Notes: generated from the letters alone by a model not told the origin. A stretch of DNA of 64,000 bases from Mermis nigrescens (GCA_036768485.1 JAVLUZ010000167.1:434001-498000), one strand, 5' to 3'; shown: positions 22,140-35,126, counted from the stretch's first letter. Numbers and translations are program-made.

Positions 22140-24770
22140 GTTAGGGGAACTTCACTTTCTGTTAAATACTGCAAGATTCGATATATTATTTTTGTGAAAC
22201 CTGGTTAAATGAATCTATTTCCGACAGTCTATTATGTCCGTTAAAAAATTATATTATTCTCCGATCAGATCGTAAGAATAGCGAGGAGGTGGAGTTTTAA
22301 TTTTTGCTAAACCTCATCTTTATGCTCGATGCGTTAAAGTTCCTGCTTCTCTGTTTGTGTCTGATACTTTAGTAGTTGAAATTCTTAAAGGTGGAGATGT
22401 TATAAGATGTTTGTTAGTTTATAGACCTCCTCAGTATGGATTTTGATACTGCACTTCGGATATGTAATTTAATTGAATGGGCTACTAATAGTTGTCATCC
22501 CGTTATTATAGTAGGGGATTCTAAATTTGCCTAAAATTGATTGGTTTCATGGTACTTTTACATTTAATCCATTAAACGAATTATTTTTTGATTACTTATC
22601 AGCTAGTGGTCTGCAACATTTAGTTAAAGAAAATACTCCACAATAATACTTTGATTGATGTAGTATTTGCTGCATATAACGTTTTTAATATCCAGGTTCT
22701 TCCTCCTTTTTCAACAAGCTGACCATAATTCGATTTCTTTTGAAATTTTAACTAGAACTTTTCAAGATGGAGATAAACCTAGCTTTAAATTTCAATGAAG
22801 CGGACTACAGAGTATAGCATACTTTTCATCCTCTGTTTCTTGGCCTGACATTTTTTCTACATGCTCAACAGTTAATGACATGCATAATGTTTTTTGAAGT
22901 ATATTAAATCCTCTTATTTTTAGTATTGTACCTACTTTTAGGGCTAAATTAAAATTTAAATACCCTAAAAGCTTACATAAATTATTTCTTAAAAAACGTT
23001 CTCTATGGGATAAGTATAAAAGGTGTAAAACTCCAGGAACTAAAGTTAAATATCGAAATCATTGTAAGGCTCTACGTAGAACTATTCATACTTATTTCTC
23101 TTCTCAAGAAAACAAATTGCTCAAGAATAATAATCCTAAAGCTTTCTATACTTTTGTAAATAATAGGTTAAAAAGTCGCAGTGAAATTCCTCCTCTAACA
23201 TTTTCTGATAATAATGTTATAACCGATTCATTACGCAAGGCTAACATTTTTAATGATTATTTCGCTTGCAGTGTTTTCTAGTGACATTACTAACGCAATT
23301 TTCTTTTCAGAAGCGCTGTGATTTTTCGCTTTCTGACATTATTTTTAGTGAGGATCGCGTATTGGAAGCCATTAACCATCTAAATACGTCTATTGCAGTT
23401 AGGCCCCGATGGACATATGTAATCTCTTTATTAAAAAATTGTCGTTTCAAATGATAAAGCCGTTAGTTAGTATTTTCACTGTATCTTTTCTGTCTGGAAA
23501 TATTCCCGAGCTTTGGAGCATGGCACATGTTATTCCAATATTAAAAAAGGGGATCCAGCATTAGTGGATAATTACAGGCCCGTTTCTCTTTGTTGTTCTA
23601 TTGCCAAAATTATGGAAAGAATTATTAATAGTCAATTGTTCAGGACTTTCTTGAGGTTAATAAACTAATATCTCCTTTTCAATTTGGTTTTCAAAAGAAT
23701 GAAATCTTGTGAAACACAATTGTTAAAGTGTAAATTTTCATGGATTCAGTCGTTAGCTAAAAAGAAACTGTTGATATAATATATTTAGATTTCTCTAAAG
23801 CTTTTGATAAAGTAAATATGGAAAAACTTCTTATTAAGTTAAACGGATATGGAATAAACGGTAATTTGTATGCATGGTTAAAGGCCTATTTGTTTAATCG
23901 TTCCCAATGTGTTCGCGTTAATCAGTCTTTTTCAGATTATGTGCCTGTTACCAGCGGTGTCGTCCAAGGAAGTACCCTTGGACCTACGCTCTTTTCGATT
24001 TTTATAAATGATATATGTGATAATATTTGTAGTACGAGTTTATATGTTCGCAGATGATATCAAAATTTTCAATGATTAGTCGTAACCGTAAATTATTACA
24101 GTCTCGATTTGGATAAGATTGATTGACTGGGCAATTGCATAGGATTTACCTATTTCTCGAACCAAAAAGTCAAGCTCTATATTTGGGTAATAGTAATCAA
24201 AAAGCTGTTTATAGACTAAATGGGAAAATTATTTCTAGTGATCCGTTTGTCCGTGATTTAGGAGTTTTGATTCCTCGAAATTTAAAATTTAAGGAACATT
24301 ATAATTCTTTGATTAAAAGCTTTCTTTAGATGTATTTGAATACGCAAATCATTTTTCGCGTGATAAAGGTGAATCTTGTTAAAAGCTTATAGTTGTTATG
24401 TTAGACCTTTTATTAGAGTATTGTTGCAGTGTATGGAACCCCTCTTATCTTAAGGATATAGATAGATTGGAAGCTGTTCAACGTAGATTCACTAAATATA
24501 TTTTTGGCTATAATAATATTTTTCTTATGAGATCGTTTAACACAACTTGAATTGTGCAGACTTGAATTAAGACGCTTGCAGATTTGTCTGTGTATGATGT
24601 ATCAAATTATTTGTCATAAATCATGTTTGGAAGCTGATGATTTTTTTGTATTTAATCATAATATTACCCGTAGTATTAATAGATTTAAATTAGTCTATAC
24701 CTACTGTACATTCTAATTTAGAAAAGTTTGATTTCTTTACAAATACATCGCAGTTTGGAACGATCTTCCT
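22140..24770 (+). mobile_element. Non-LTR retrotransposon (APE endonuclease plus reverse transcriptase), decayed
   Basis: Read across several frameshifts and stops, this stretch encodes an APE endonuclease: ETWLNESI at about 22196, GGGVLIFAKP, LLVYRPPQ, a GDxxLPKIDW-like block near 22517 and a degraded SDH motif (ADHNSISFE, about 22719). A reverse transcriptase follows, with the first catalytic Asp in YLDFSKAFDKVN (about 23781), SGVVQGSTLGPTLFSIFIND and the catalytic FADD (24047-24058). A C-terminal block (ECCS.WNP.YLKDIDRLE, about 24420-24480) follows. Domain order and motifs fit the CR1/L2/Jockey group; the exact clade is uncertain. Many indels mean it is dead. Confidence 0.85.
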
Positions 24771-25139
24771 GACTTCATTGTTTCTTCCCTAATCTAAACA
24801 TATTTAAATCTAGATTAGCAAACTTTGATTTATCTAGATGATCTTGTGGGCGTACGTAAAACTTGGTCATTCCATTGACTCGCATGTCCTTTACTAATTC
24901 GTAATTGCATTTATTATATATCTTGTCATTTTGTATTTTAACTGTTGGTATTAGTAATAAATTTTCTTTCTCTTCTTCTTTCTTTCTAATCGTGTGGTTT
25001 CTTTGTGGAATTCTTTGCCTGAGCAAGTTATACAAGCTCCTAACTAGAAAGTGTTTATGATAAGATCGAAACAACTTGAGTTAGCCAATTTTCTTAAGGG
25101 CCTAATTCAGTGCATTCATCGTTTGCCTTTACGTGTCAC

Positions 25140-25345
25140 GTCTATCAAATATCATCGTAATTTTCCATTTCCGACATTTAGCCATTTTCCATTTTTCAGC
25201 GTTTACCCACTGTTCTATTTTTTATTTTTCGGCATTAGCCAACTATTCCATTTTCCATTTTCCGGCTTTCACGCATTTTTTTCAATTTTCCATTTCCATT
25301 TTCCCTTTCCGGCTTTTACCCATTTTCCATTTCCATTTCTGGATT
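25140..25345. repeat. Pyrimidine-rich degenerate tandem repeat
   Basis: Variants of CATTTTCCATTTCCGGC and TTTTACCCATTTTCCA repeat about six to eight times with unit lengths near 30 bp. The Phe/Pro/His-rich frames across it are repeat artefacts. Confidence 0.7.
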
Positions 25346-25429
25346 TTAAAATTTTACCTCTCAAAACGCAATTTTGCATAACAAACTTTTCCACGAATGC
25401 CAATCAATTCCAAAAATTTTAGCCAGTTT

Positions 25430-26495
25430 TCTGAAAATTTTGATTGAGCAAATATTCCAAAAAGTGGAAAAAACAGTGCTCGCCTGGCCCCGCTAGCGCC
25501 TAACGTTATGACAGTATTGATTTGAATCGAACAGGGATTTTTGTGCCCAATATCACCTGCTAATCTTTTGTAAATTTATGATCTGAAAAAAGAAACTTTT
25601 ATCTTCTGTTTTCTCCCAATGTTTGTTTCTTCAAAAAGAGAGCTCCTAAACATTGATTTTACAATTTTATTGTTCAGAGCATGCCTAGCTGCATCACATT
25701 CGTGATCTGTATCTCCTTTTGTTCATGTCGCTGTTTTATCATGTAATCGTGTTTTACCAAATTTCGTGCATTTTTCTGGACAATTAATATTTTCTTGTTC
25801 TTGTCTTGTCAAAAAAATTAATGACTTTCTATTATTATTTTTATCTGCAGTTTTCTCTTAAACATAACCCGCATGTGTCATATTACAAAAACACTCTAAT
25901 TTTTGAACACAATCGAATTACGCTCTCCGATTTATATCGACTCAACAATTTTAAAGTCAGTTTTTCTCTATATGAAGAGGCACAAAAGACATTCATATTA
26001 TCATTATCAATAACTTTTGCATATCAATAAATTATCAATAACTATCAATAACTTTGTTTGTTAATCTAACCTTTCATCCTTTTAGACTCTTTGAATCTGT
26101 AAAATAAATTTTCAGTACCTTTCCGAATGCCATTCGATGCAAGACAAAAAACAAACTATTAAAAACTTAATTTTATTTCAAAAAAAATGTTCAAAAAATT
26201 TAGTGTATGTTAAAGCGGATCATAACAGTACCTATATGTAAATGGAATGTACCTATTATGTCAGAAACACGTGTTTCATAATTCATTTTTCCTATAAGTT
26301 TGCATGCACCACAGCCAGCTGGTTTAAATCATTATTTAAATTGATAATGACAGTTTGTTCGACCTGGGAATATGGCGGGTGTCACCTGAATTTTTGTGAA
26401 AAAATGAAGATACACGCTGCAAAACCAATGTAGGATTACTAAAACATGTAAATAGATCATTTAGACATATAGCCCAATCAGTAGTCCCACTATAC
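25430..26495. other. No feature seen
   Basis: AT-rich spacer left of the CCAA satellite. Short frames have no recognisable domain. Confidence 0.5.
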
Positions 26496-28420
26496 AACCA
26501 ACCAACCAACCAGTCAGCCAACCAATCAACCAAATAAATAACTAACTAACCAACCAGCCAACCAATCAACCAACTCATCAGCCAACCAACCAAACAACCA
26601 ACTAACCAGCCAAATAACCAACCTACCAACCAACCAATCAACCAACCAACCAACAAACCAGCTTCATAACTAACTAACTAATAACTAACCAGCCGATCAA
26701 CCAACTTACCAACCAACCAAACAACCAAACAATCAACCAACCATCTAATTAACCAACAAACCAACCAACCAACCAGCCAGCCAACCAACCAACCAACCAA
26801 CCAAATAACCAGCCAACCAACCAACCAACCAACCAGCCAACCAATCAACCCACACCACTCAACTAAAAAACTAACTAACCAACCAGCCAACCAATAAACC
26901 AACTTATCAACCAACCAAACAATCAACTAACTAACCAAACAACCAACCAGCCAACCAACAAACCAACCAGTCAACTAACCAACCAACCAACCAACTTACC
27001 AACAAGCCAACTAAGTAACTAACTAACCAACCAATCAACCAACTTTCCAACCAACCAACCAACCAACCAACTTTCCAACCAACCAACCAACCAACTAACC
27101 AACCAACCAGCCAACCAACCAACCGACTAACCAACCAACCAACCAACCATCAACCAAAGCAATGAGCCAATTAACCAACCAACCAACCAACCAATCAACC
27201 AACCAACCAACCAAATAACTATAACTAACTAACTAACTAACCAACCGATCAACCAACTTACTAATCAACCAACCAACCAAACAACCAAACAATCAACCAA
27301 CCAACTAATTAACCAACCAACCAGCCAGTCAACCAACCAGCCAACCAACCGACCAACCGACCAACCAACCAGCCAACTAACCAACCAACCAGCCAACCAA
27401 CCAGCCAGCCAACCAGCCAACCAATCAACCAAGCACTTGACTAAAAAAACTAACCAACCAACCAGCTAACCAATCAACCAACTTATCAACCAACCAACCA
27501 AACAATCAACTAACCAACCAACCAGCCAACCAGCCAACCAACAAACCAACCAGTCAACTAACCAACCAACTAACCAACAAACCAACTAAGTAACTAACTA
27601 ACCAACCAATCAACCAACTTACCAACCAACCAACCAACCAACTAACCAACCAACCAGCCAACCAACCAACCAACTAACCAGCCAACTAACCAGCCAACCA
27701 ACCAACCAACCAACCAACCAACCAACTAACTAGCTAACTAATTAATCAGCCAACCAACCAACCAACCGGTCAACCAATAGCAAACTAAACAGCCAACCAA
27801 CTAACCAATTAATTAACCAACCAAACAACCACCAAACAATCAACAACCAACCAATTAACCAACCAGCCAACCAACCAACCCACCCACCAACAAACCAACC
27901 AACCAACCAACCAGCTAACTAACCAACCAACCCACTAACCAACCAACCAATCAACCAACCAACCAACCAACTAAACAACCAACCAATCATATGGCCATAA
28001 ACAACAAAACAATAGGCCAATCAACCAACCAACTAGCCAATTAAACAATTAACCGGCCAACCTACCACCCAACCAAACTGCTCAAACAACTATCTGGCAA
28101 CAACCAATTAACCAATCAATGCACTAACATGACAGATAATCAACTCATGAAATCAATCCACTCAACCAATGAACGAGCTAACCAAGCCAGTGTGCTGATA
28201 AACTGACAAAACCAACCCATTTAATGACCAACCAACCAAATGACGAATCATCAGATCAATCAAGCATCTAACCGACCAATCAACCAGCCACTTAGCCAAC
28301 AAACCAACCAGTCAATCGATCAATTAATCAACCATTTAACCAGTCAATCAATCAACCAACCAAGCAACCGATCAATCATTTAATCAACCAACCAGCCAAC
28401 TGACGAACCAACCACTCAAC
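26496..28420. repeat. (CCAA)n tetranucleotide satellite, about 1.9 kb
   Basis: An almost unbroken run of CCAA (TTGG on the other strand) with scattered CCAG, CTAA, CAAA and CTTA variants. Higher-order copies are visible, such as blocks containing TAACTAACTAACCAACC near 27225 and 27595. The right 300 bp decays gradually. The Trp-Leu-Val-Gly frames on the minus strand are pure repeat translation. Confidence 0.97.
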
Positions 28421-28439
28421 CATTAATTCCTAAAATTTT

Positions 28440-30560
28440 TTCCCGACTTTTCAACTAAAAGCTACACATGTTTTTGACGTTTCACAGCGTAAAATACTAA
28501 AATTTACAGCGCTTAGCGCCATTTATTTAAAAACTCACCTTTTGCTTATTTCAGTTTTCGATAGATGAAATTTTTCGGCAAATAAGATTTTCTGCATTTT
28601 TATCATACAAAAAGGTGCAAAATCGAGCGCAAAAGTATATGAATGTCGAAAATTTTTCAGGCGCATGCGCCAGATAGCTATTTCAGCATACTTTTATTCT
28701 ATTTTCATTTCTTGTACAACTTTTTAAAATTTTCGACGCTACGCATCAAGCGCTACAAATACGGGAAATTGAGCAGTAATTCAAGCTTCTAAACGTCCTT
28801 CCGCCAGAAATCCACAAATTTTCGGTACTTCGCGCTGGATTTTCACTGAAGTCAACGAAATTTAATGATTTTTTTCGCACAAAATTGTCAAAAACTTTAA
28901 ACATTTTCGAAGAAATGTTGTGCTAAAATCGATTTCAAACAAAAGTAGACAACGTAAAACACTGAAAAAACGCCAGTCCGCCGTGAAGGTCTTAAATTAT
29001 TTGTCAATAGAAAAAGTCCGCAAAATCTACTTGAAAATGGTAAAAATATGAAAATATTTCATTAACTATTCTGTATTTTTTATCTTTGGAAACCTAAAAA
29101 TTGAAAGACTTCGGAACCGTCTTTGCATTTGAACAAAGGGACCTTGTATAAAAACACTGGACAGAGGCATGCAATCGGTGCAGGTATCAGGGCGTAATAT
29201 CCGCTGCTACTGTGGCTGGCATTCAAGACTGAAGTCAAACATTGATTTAAAATAATTTCTACATTTCTCATCTTTAGAAATGTGTCAAATTGAGCTTCAT
29301 AAAAACGCCCACTTTGCGCCAGATATAAATGCTGCTCAGCTTATATTTGTAAACCTGCAAAAGTGAGCATAAAAGAATAAATACATCGAAAATTTCCAGC
29401 GCTTAGCGCCGGATATAATTTCTATTGCATACATTCGAAAGCTGCAAAATTGAACTCATAAGGATAAAAACATCGGAAATTTACAGCCTTCCGCGCAAAC
29501 TATAATTACTGTATTGCTGTTTAGAAAGTTGCAAAATTTAGGTAAAAGGATAGAACTCTCAAAAATTTTTGGCGATTCGCGCCAGGCATAATTACTGGAT
29601 TGTTTATATCCAGAAACCTGCAAATTTGAGTTAAAAGATAAAAATGTGGAATGTTTTGGCGCTTCGCGCCAGATATAATATTAAGCGCTCTCTCTATTAG
29701 GGAAGCTTCTAAAATTCAGCGAGGAGATCAGAAAGTCAAGAATTTTTCGCCAGTTTTAAAATACGCCCGTTTTGCACTGTTTGTCTTCAAAGGCTGCAAA
29801 ATTGAGTTTAAAGTAAAAATGCTAAAACATTTCTCGAATCAAAAATTTTAGATTTTTTCGAATATTTTCATTCGCCATTATATGGAGCTTGTCGACAGAC
29901 GTTTAGTCGAATATATTTTTGCACTAGGTTAAAAATTTACAGCTGGTGCAAAATTTCAGAAGGACAAGAATCTCAATACCAGAATTTTGTCTGTCACTTA
30001 TCAACCCTACATGCCTCAAAATTAAGTTGAAGGTGATGAAAATGCCATAATTTTCCATTAATAATGCCGACGTTACTAATTTATTCATAAGTCTGTTTCG
30101 ATAAATTCCTAAAATTGAGCTGAAATGGGAAATTATCGACATTTCTGCTAGATTTAATATTCTTATTCCCGTTTCGCATGAAAGATGCAGTTACAAACCT
30201 AAGCGAAGTTTAAGGATGATTAAGGCTACCAATTATTGTGGCGAGAACGGTAATAAGCTTCGGTACTGCTCGTAACTCCGTATCTCTGAAAAGCGATCAT
30301 ATTGAGCTTAAGATGATAGAAGGTCAAGATTATTTGGCGCCTCGTGCCAGATGTAATGTTTGATGTTTTAAAAAATAAAAAGGCCAAAATTTTCACGCAC
30401 TATTTGACAGATATAATAAATTATTTCATCGTTTATTTGTAAAAAGGCTACTTAATTGGACTTATGTAAAGTATAGGGTAGAAATTTTCCATAATAAGGT
30501 CAATTTTTGCGTTGTCTTGTTTTTTAAAAATCTGCGAAATTGAGCTGAGGATGATAAAAC
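28440..30560. repeat. Tandem array of about 87-bp units, each with a GC hairpin
   Basis: Successive hairpin sites start at about 29309, 29398, 29485, 29571 and 29658 (spacing 86-89). Each unit reads roughly CTGCAAAATTGAGTTAAAAG, AAAA..., the hairpin (GGCGC-TTC-GCGCC or a damaged form), then AGATATAATTACTGTATTG. Less regular units extend left to about 28500 and right to about 30360. Sequence identity between units is modest, but the hairpin and TGCAAAATTGAG are kept. Confidence 0.75.
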
Positions 30561-30807
30561 GGCCTAAAAAAATTTTCCAGAGGTGAACAACACTCTAAAA
30601 ACTATAGTTGTAAACAATTGGTGTACTGACTGATGATGCTAAATGCGAGTAAATTAAGACGGATAAAACAAACGCAAATGATGCATGCAGACATGCAGAA
30701 CGTTTCGGAAAAAGTTATGAGGTAACATATTCCAAAACAACCCTTTTTCGAACCAGCAACCAACCACCAATTTTTAGCCGCCGGTATCACCTGGAAGACC
30801 GGCCTTT

Positions 30808-30907
30808 NNNNNNNNNNNNNNNNNNNNNNNNNNNNNNNNNNNNNNNNNNNNNNNNNNNNNNNNNNNNNNNNNNNNNNNNNNNNNNNNNNNNNNNNNNNNN
30901 NNNNNNN
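30808..30907. other. Assembly gap of exactly 100 N
   Basis: 100 consecutive N, the conventional scaffold gap of unknown true size. Sequence left and right may not be adjacent. Confidence 0.99.
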
Positions 30908-31140
30908 TTCTGTAGATCAGATCAGACCGGCTACATTAACAGTTTGATCTTTGTTGTTGCAATTGTTGCAAGTTTAGGGTTTGCTGATTTGGAAAGGGGC
31001 TTTGTCTTTAAAGCAACTTCAATAAAGATGCACAATTTAAAAGTCCAGTCTATTTTGAATCAAATTTTTCGAGTGCCACAAAGCGTGTTTTGTTCATCAT
31101 ATAAATAACCGCTTTAAAACGGGTTAACCCCTTTTTAAGG

Positions 31141-31170
31141 AATAGGGTTAGAGTTAACTCTAACCCTATT
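31141..31170. repeat. Perfect 30-bp palindrome of telomere-like repeats
   Basis: AATAGGGTTAGAGTT is followed directly by its exact complement. A further GAACCCTAACCCTAACTCTA lies at 31190-31209. These look like interstitial TTAGGG-type repeats meeting head to head. Confidence 0.8.
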
Positions 31171-32350
31171 AGACTTTTTTGGAATGTGGTGAACCCTAAC
31201 CCTAACTCTATCGTATTTCATTAACTTTGCCAACATTAGTCGAGCGCATTGAATAACAAATGTTGAAGCGGCTTTAACCCTCTGACATCAAGCGCTTAAT
31301 GAGCTCTGAAAAGCCACAATAGACGGCTTACTGTAACTTCGAAATGGTTCAGTTTGGTTGGTTGTGGAGTGGATGGACGTTGCCCAGTTGTGGGTTTTCT
31401 CCACCGTTTTTTCCCAACGATTTGGTTGACAATATAGACCAGACCAAAATTTTTTCCACTTTTTCCACCATTTTTCACGTTTTTGGGAGGTCTAAAAACG
31501 TTAAAAATAGTGCGCCTGTGTTAAAAAATCGGTGTTTTTTAAGTAGAAAACCTATGTGCACATGTAATAGCGGTGTTTGATGCACTTTTTGTATGAAAAT
31601 TTCGCGCTCTATTAGAAATATCACGATCAGTATACGTTATTCTTGTTGAAACTTGAATTTTTTTCCTTCAGTAAAGCATTTTAGCCAATTCTGGAGTCGA
31701 CTGACAATAAAAACTATAATTTATCAAATGGCGAGAAAATCTCGAAATTTTTGCTCTCTAAAACGCATTTTTGCATTACAAAAAGTAACCAAATCCGTGC
31801 AGAAGATAAGGATTTCCAATCGAAGTGAAGTTTTATACCAGATTGTCGATAAAAATGCTGCGATTGGCGCGGCGCGGCTCAAAGATTAATAACAAGTAAG
31901 AATTGAATCTAAAATTTTTTTGCAGTTTTACCTCTCTCAAACGCATTCTAACACTACAAAAATTTTCCACAAAGGCCAACCAAGCCCAAAAATTTTTCCC
32001 ATTTCCCAAAATTTTAGTGGACAAATAGACCAAAAAAATGGAAAAAACGGTGGTTTTCCCCCATTATAGGGTTTTGTGAGGCCGTTGGAGGCATTTTTTA
32101 ACGATTGAGTTTTTGGAGCAAGTTAAGAATATGGTTTTTTCAGAATACTATATAATAAACTTCAGAAGAGCGGATTATTTTGCTCAAAACTTAGAACATG
32201 TTGAAAGAAGGCGCGGAAAAAATTTCATCCGTCTATGATCAATATTACAAAAGCTATGTGTTTCGTTAATCAGCCTCTTCTCGACCTAAGTACTTGAAGA
32301 TTCAAACAGCGGAATGCAGAATCACATATAGATACACAATTTACGTCAAC

Positions 32351-32530
32351 CTAAGCATCTATACATCGACCTAAGCATCATCACATCGACCTAAGCATCT
32401 ATACACCGATCTAAGCATCTATACATCGACCTAAGCATCTATACATCGATATAAGCATCTATACATCGACCTAAGCATATATACATCGATCTAAGCATCT
32501 ACACATCGACCTAAGCATCTATACATCGAC
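32351..32530. repeat. 20-bp minisatellite, nine exact-length copies
   Basis: Unit CTAAGCATCTATACATCGAC. Copies start every 20 bases at 32351, 32371 and so on to 32511, differing by 0-3 bases. A decayed tail follows to about 32560 (GACCTCGACCTAAGCAGC). Confidence 0.95.
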
Positions 32531-32560
32531 CTGAGCGGGAGCGACCTCGACCTAAGCAGC

Positions 32561-34029
32561 TTTAAACACCTTTTCAAATATATAAGCCTAAGCCTAAGTG
32601 TAATAGAAACAAAAACTTAGGTTTTCGTAAAACCGAAAAAATATGCAAGAAATATGAAAATTTTTAAAGTTTTTCTTTCGAAATTTCAGACAGCTTTCGC
32701 GTCTTTTTCTTTTTTCTCCTTCATCGCAATGCTTTCTTCCGTAATTTCAGCCCATATTATTCATTTCTGACAAATGTGTATATAAGTCCTTGGATCGAGC
32801 CGTTTAACTGTCTCATCACTCAAAATCGAGAGTTGCCTGCAACTTTGCAAGTATGGCTCAGATTTTCACCAAATTTTTTCCCAGCGCTTCAATTTATCAT
32901 GTTCTACCAGTTTGGCGGAAAAATTTTGGCGTTCCGTATTCGTTTTGCTCCTTTTTGTAAAAGTACCATATTCTTAACTTTAGTCCGAGTTTTTTGCGCC
33001 CATGCTTAACCATTGGTTAGGGGTTTTAAGCTGTTTGAAGTTAAAATTGGTGGTTTTGACAAGATAGCTCGGCAACCCTGGTTGTTGTGGGTCAGGGGTT
33101 GCCATGTACAGTGTAATTACACTAGATTTAGTATCATTTAAAATTCTTAGTGTCGATTCTGGTGTAGGAGGCTTTCAGTGTTATTTGGTTTCCTTGGTGT
33201 AACGCCACTGCAATCGAATTCAGGGCCTTTTCTACGAACAATTATATCGAAATTTCTAAAAAAATTTTCGGCACTTAGCGGTCGCACCGAATTTTATATA
33301 ATTATAGTCATAAGCGCAGAGTTTAAACACTCCAAATTCAGACTTTGTACAACGTACAACACATTTTGCTTCTTGTCTTCGGGATTTCACAGTTTTAACA
33401 CAGAAAATGAAATTTGTGCAAAAACTGTAAGATGCAGGAATGACAAATTTTTTGGCGATAATTATGAATTTAACTGATGAATTTGGACTATTTTGGACTG
33501 AATTCAGAGCCAGCATTAGGCTTATTAGGTGAAAATTTTAACACTGTACGATTCGAAATCAAAGGTCTCTTTATACAAAATTTTCCAGGCTCTCTCTGTC
33601 CCGGACTTCGCTGGTAGTCATTTCCATTTGCTAAAATTGCTGCATTAGTTGTTGAAAAGTTCTTAAACAGATGTCTAAAATATGGTGGAGAATCCAAGGG
33701 ACACCTGTCTTCTAGGGCTGTGGTGGTGCGCTCCAGCGCCTCAAAGCGGCGGGCATATCCCGGACAATTTTGTGAGAAAAGCGCCTTTAGGCTGTAAATC
33801 GTAACGTTTTAATTTTCATAAAATCAGCCTAATTTTTGGGGCACTTATTCACTTTAGGACCCATGGAACTTTTCTTTATCTTTTTCAACATTAGGGCTTG
33901 TTTGGGCTAAAGTTCAGATTATGGTCCGAACGGAAGATTTGCATTTATATTCAAATTCAATTTAAACTTTTTAGATTGTAGGGCTCCCCAAGAGAATGCG
34001 TGGTAAAGGTATTTGGTCGAAATAGACCA
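32561..34029. other. No gene seen
   Basis: Mixed spacer. GGTCTCTTTATACAAAATTTTCC near 33565 and GGCGCTTGAGTGCGCCACC-like pieces near 33730 resemble internal parts of the 1.75-kb hAT elements (37.55-37.66 kb), so part of this stretch is an old relative of them. Confidence 0.45.
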
Positions 34030-34425
34030 CAGTGGTGTTTTTGTATATGGTCCGTTTGTACATACACAAAGATGATCCCTAAAAGTCTGTACATTTTGTA
34101 CAATTAAATTTTTTGGTACTGAAATATGGTACAGTAGCGATTTTAGTATGGTAAAAACATGGATTTTCGACCATTGGTAGTATTTAGCTGAGTTTTGGGT
34201 TCTGAGGCCAAAATCACTAAGAATTGTCTCACAACGGCACTGACGCCTAAAAATCGATGTTTTTCCCAAATGCAATTTCTGCCATTATAAAGATAAATAG
34301 AAAATGCAATTATTCATCCGGAAATTTAGTGAATTTTAGACCTTTTTTGCAGCTTTACCTAAAAATCTTTGTACATGTATATTCAACGATGGTCCCAAAA
34401 GGCTTTGTACATTAGGAAAATATCA
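34030..34425. mobile_element. Diverged MITE, TTTGTACAAGG family
   Basis: Left end CAGTGGTGTTTTTGTATATGG, followed by the same order of blocks as at 45292 (TTTTTGGTACTGAAATATGG, AGTAGCGATTTTAGT, AAAATCTTTGTACATGTA). The right terminus is eroded and no TSD is visible. Confidence 0.7.
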
Positions 34426-34761
34426 AAGGAGCTACAGGACTTCGAACGTTGCATTTTTCAATGCTAAAGTCCAAGTCATAATTCCTAGGCTTGGGCTTAG
34501 TTTAGATGTCATAGGCCTTAAACATGCTAGGAATCGACATACTACCGCTTGAGTCGACAGACTCTCGCTTAGCTCCGAAACACAGACAGGTGAGAAATGA
34601 TTTTTGCAATATTATTTCCATAATCGTGCTCAGAAGGTCGAAAATGCCCAAGAAGGAATTCTTAGTTGGAAAACTTCCTCAGGTTTTTTATCACCGATTT
34701 CTGCAAATTTGTCGAAAGTGGGATATTTTGATACAACCCTGGATGTTTCGAGGAGTTATCA

Positions 34762-34920
34762 CACATGGGTATGGGGGAAGTTTGGTGATGGGGGTTTGCA
34801 CCCTCCAGAAGTTGAAACCCCCAGATTACTGTAGACCCCAGAATTATATTTTTATTAAGATTTTTGGCAATTTTACCCGTCCTGACCTCCCTCCAGGATT
34901 TTTCGCTGCCCACGTATGAA
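34762..34920. mobile_element. MITE fragment, CACATGGGTATGGGG family
   Basis: From CACATGGGTATGGGGGAAGT to CGCTGCCCACGTATG with the block CCCCCAGATTACTGTAGACC. Related copies are at 51041-51205 and 63385-63570; all end in GCTGCCCA(C/T)GTA-like sequence, so this may be a distant branch of the CATAGGTGGGC family. Confidence 0.6.
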
Positions 34921-35050
34921 AGTAATTCTTAGTTTTCATTCAAATTTTTTCTGCGCTTTGTTTTTAGGATAGCAATCTAGAAAAATTGTTTTAGAGCATA
35001 CGCAAGGGATTTTCGATAGTTTTACCCTTTTTCGGATAGAAAAAATAACT

Positions 35051-35126
35051 TGCAGTTGCCGAGTTTCCATCCTCAGACCTCTCGCTCTACAGCACAACAC
35101 ATTAACCAGTCAGCTACGCCACCTTC
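35051..35126 (-). ncRNA. Degenerate tRNA-like sequence (possible tRNA-derived SINE head)
   Basis: The minus strand reads GGTGGCGTAGCTGACTGGTT (A-box-like, compare TRGYNNARNNG), then GAGCGAGAGGTCTGAGGATG and GAAACTCGG (B-box-like with changes), spaced as in a tRNA with a short variable arm. No intact cloverleaf or anticodon arm is clear, so it is at most a pseudo-tRNA or SINE remnant. Confidence 0.35.

Noticed and set aside
26678..27146. Minus-strand frames rich in Trp-Leu-Val-Gly that look like membrane proteins
   Set aside because: They are direct translations of the CCAA tetranucleotide repeat; hydrophobicity follows from TTGG codons.
32351..32530. CRISPR-like array of short repeats
   Set aside because: The 20-bp units are contiguous with no spacers; this is a minisatellite in a eukaryotic genome.
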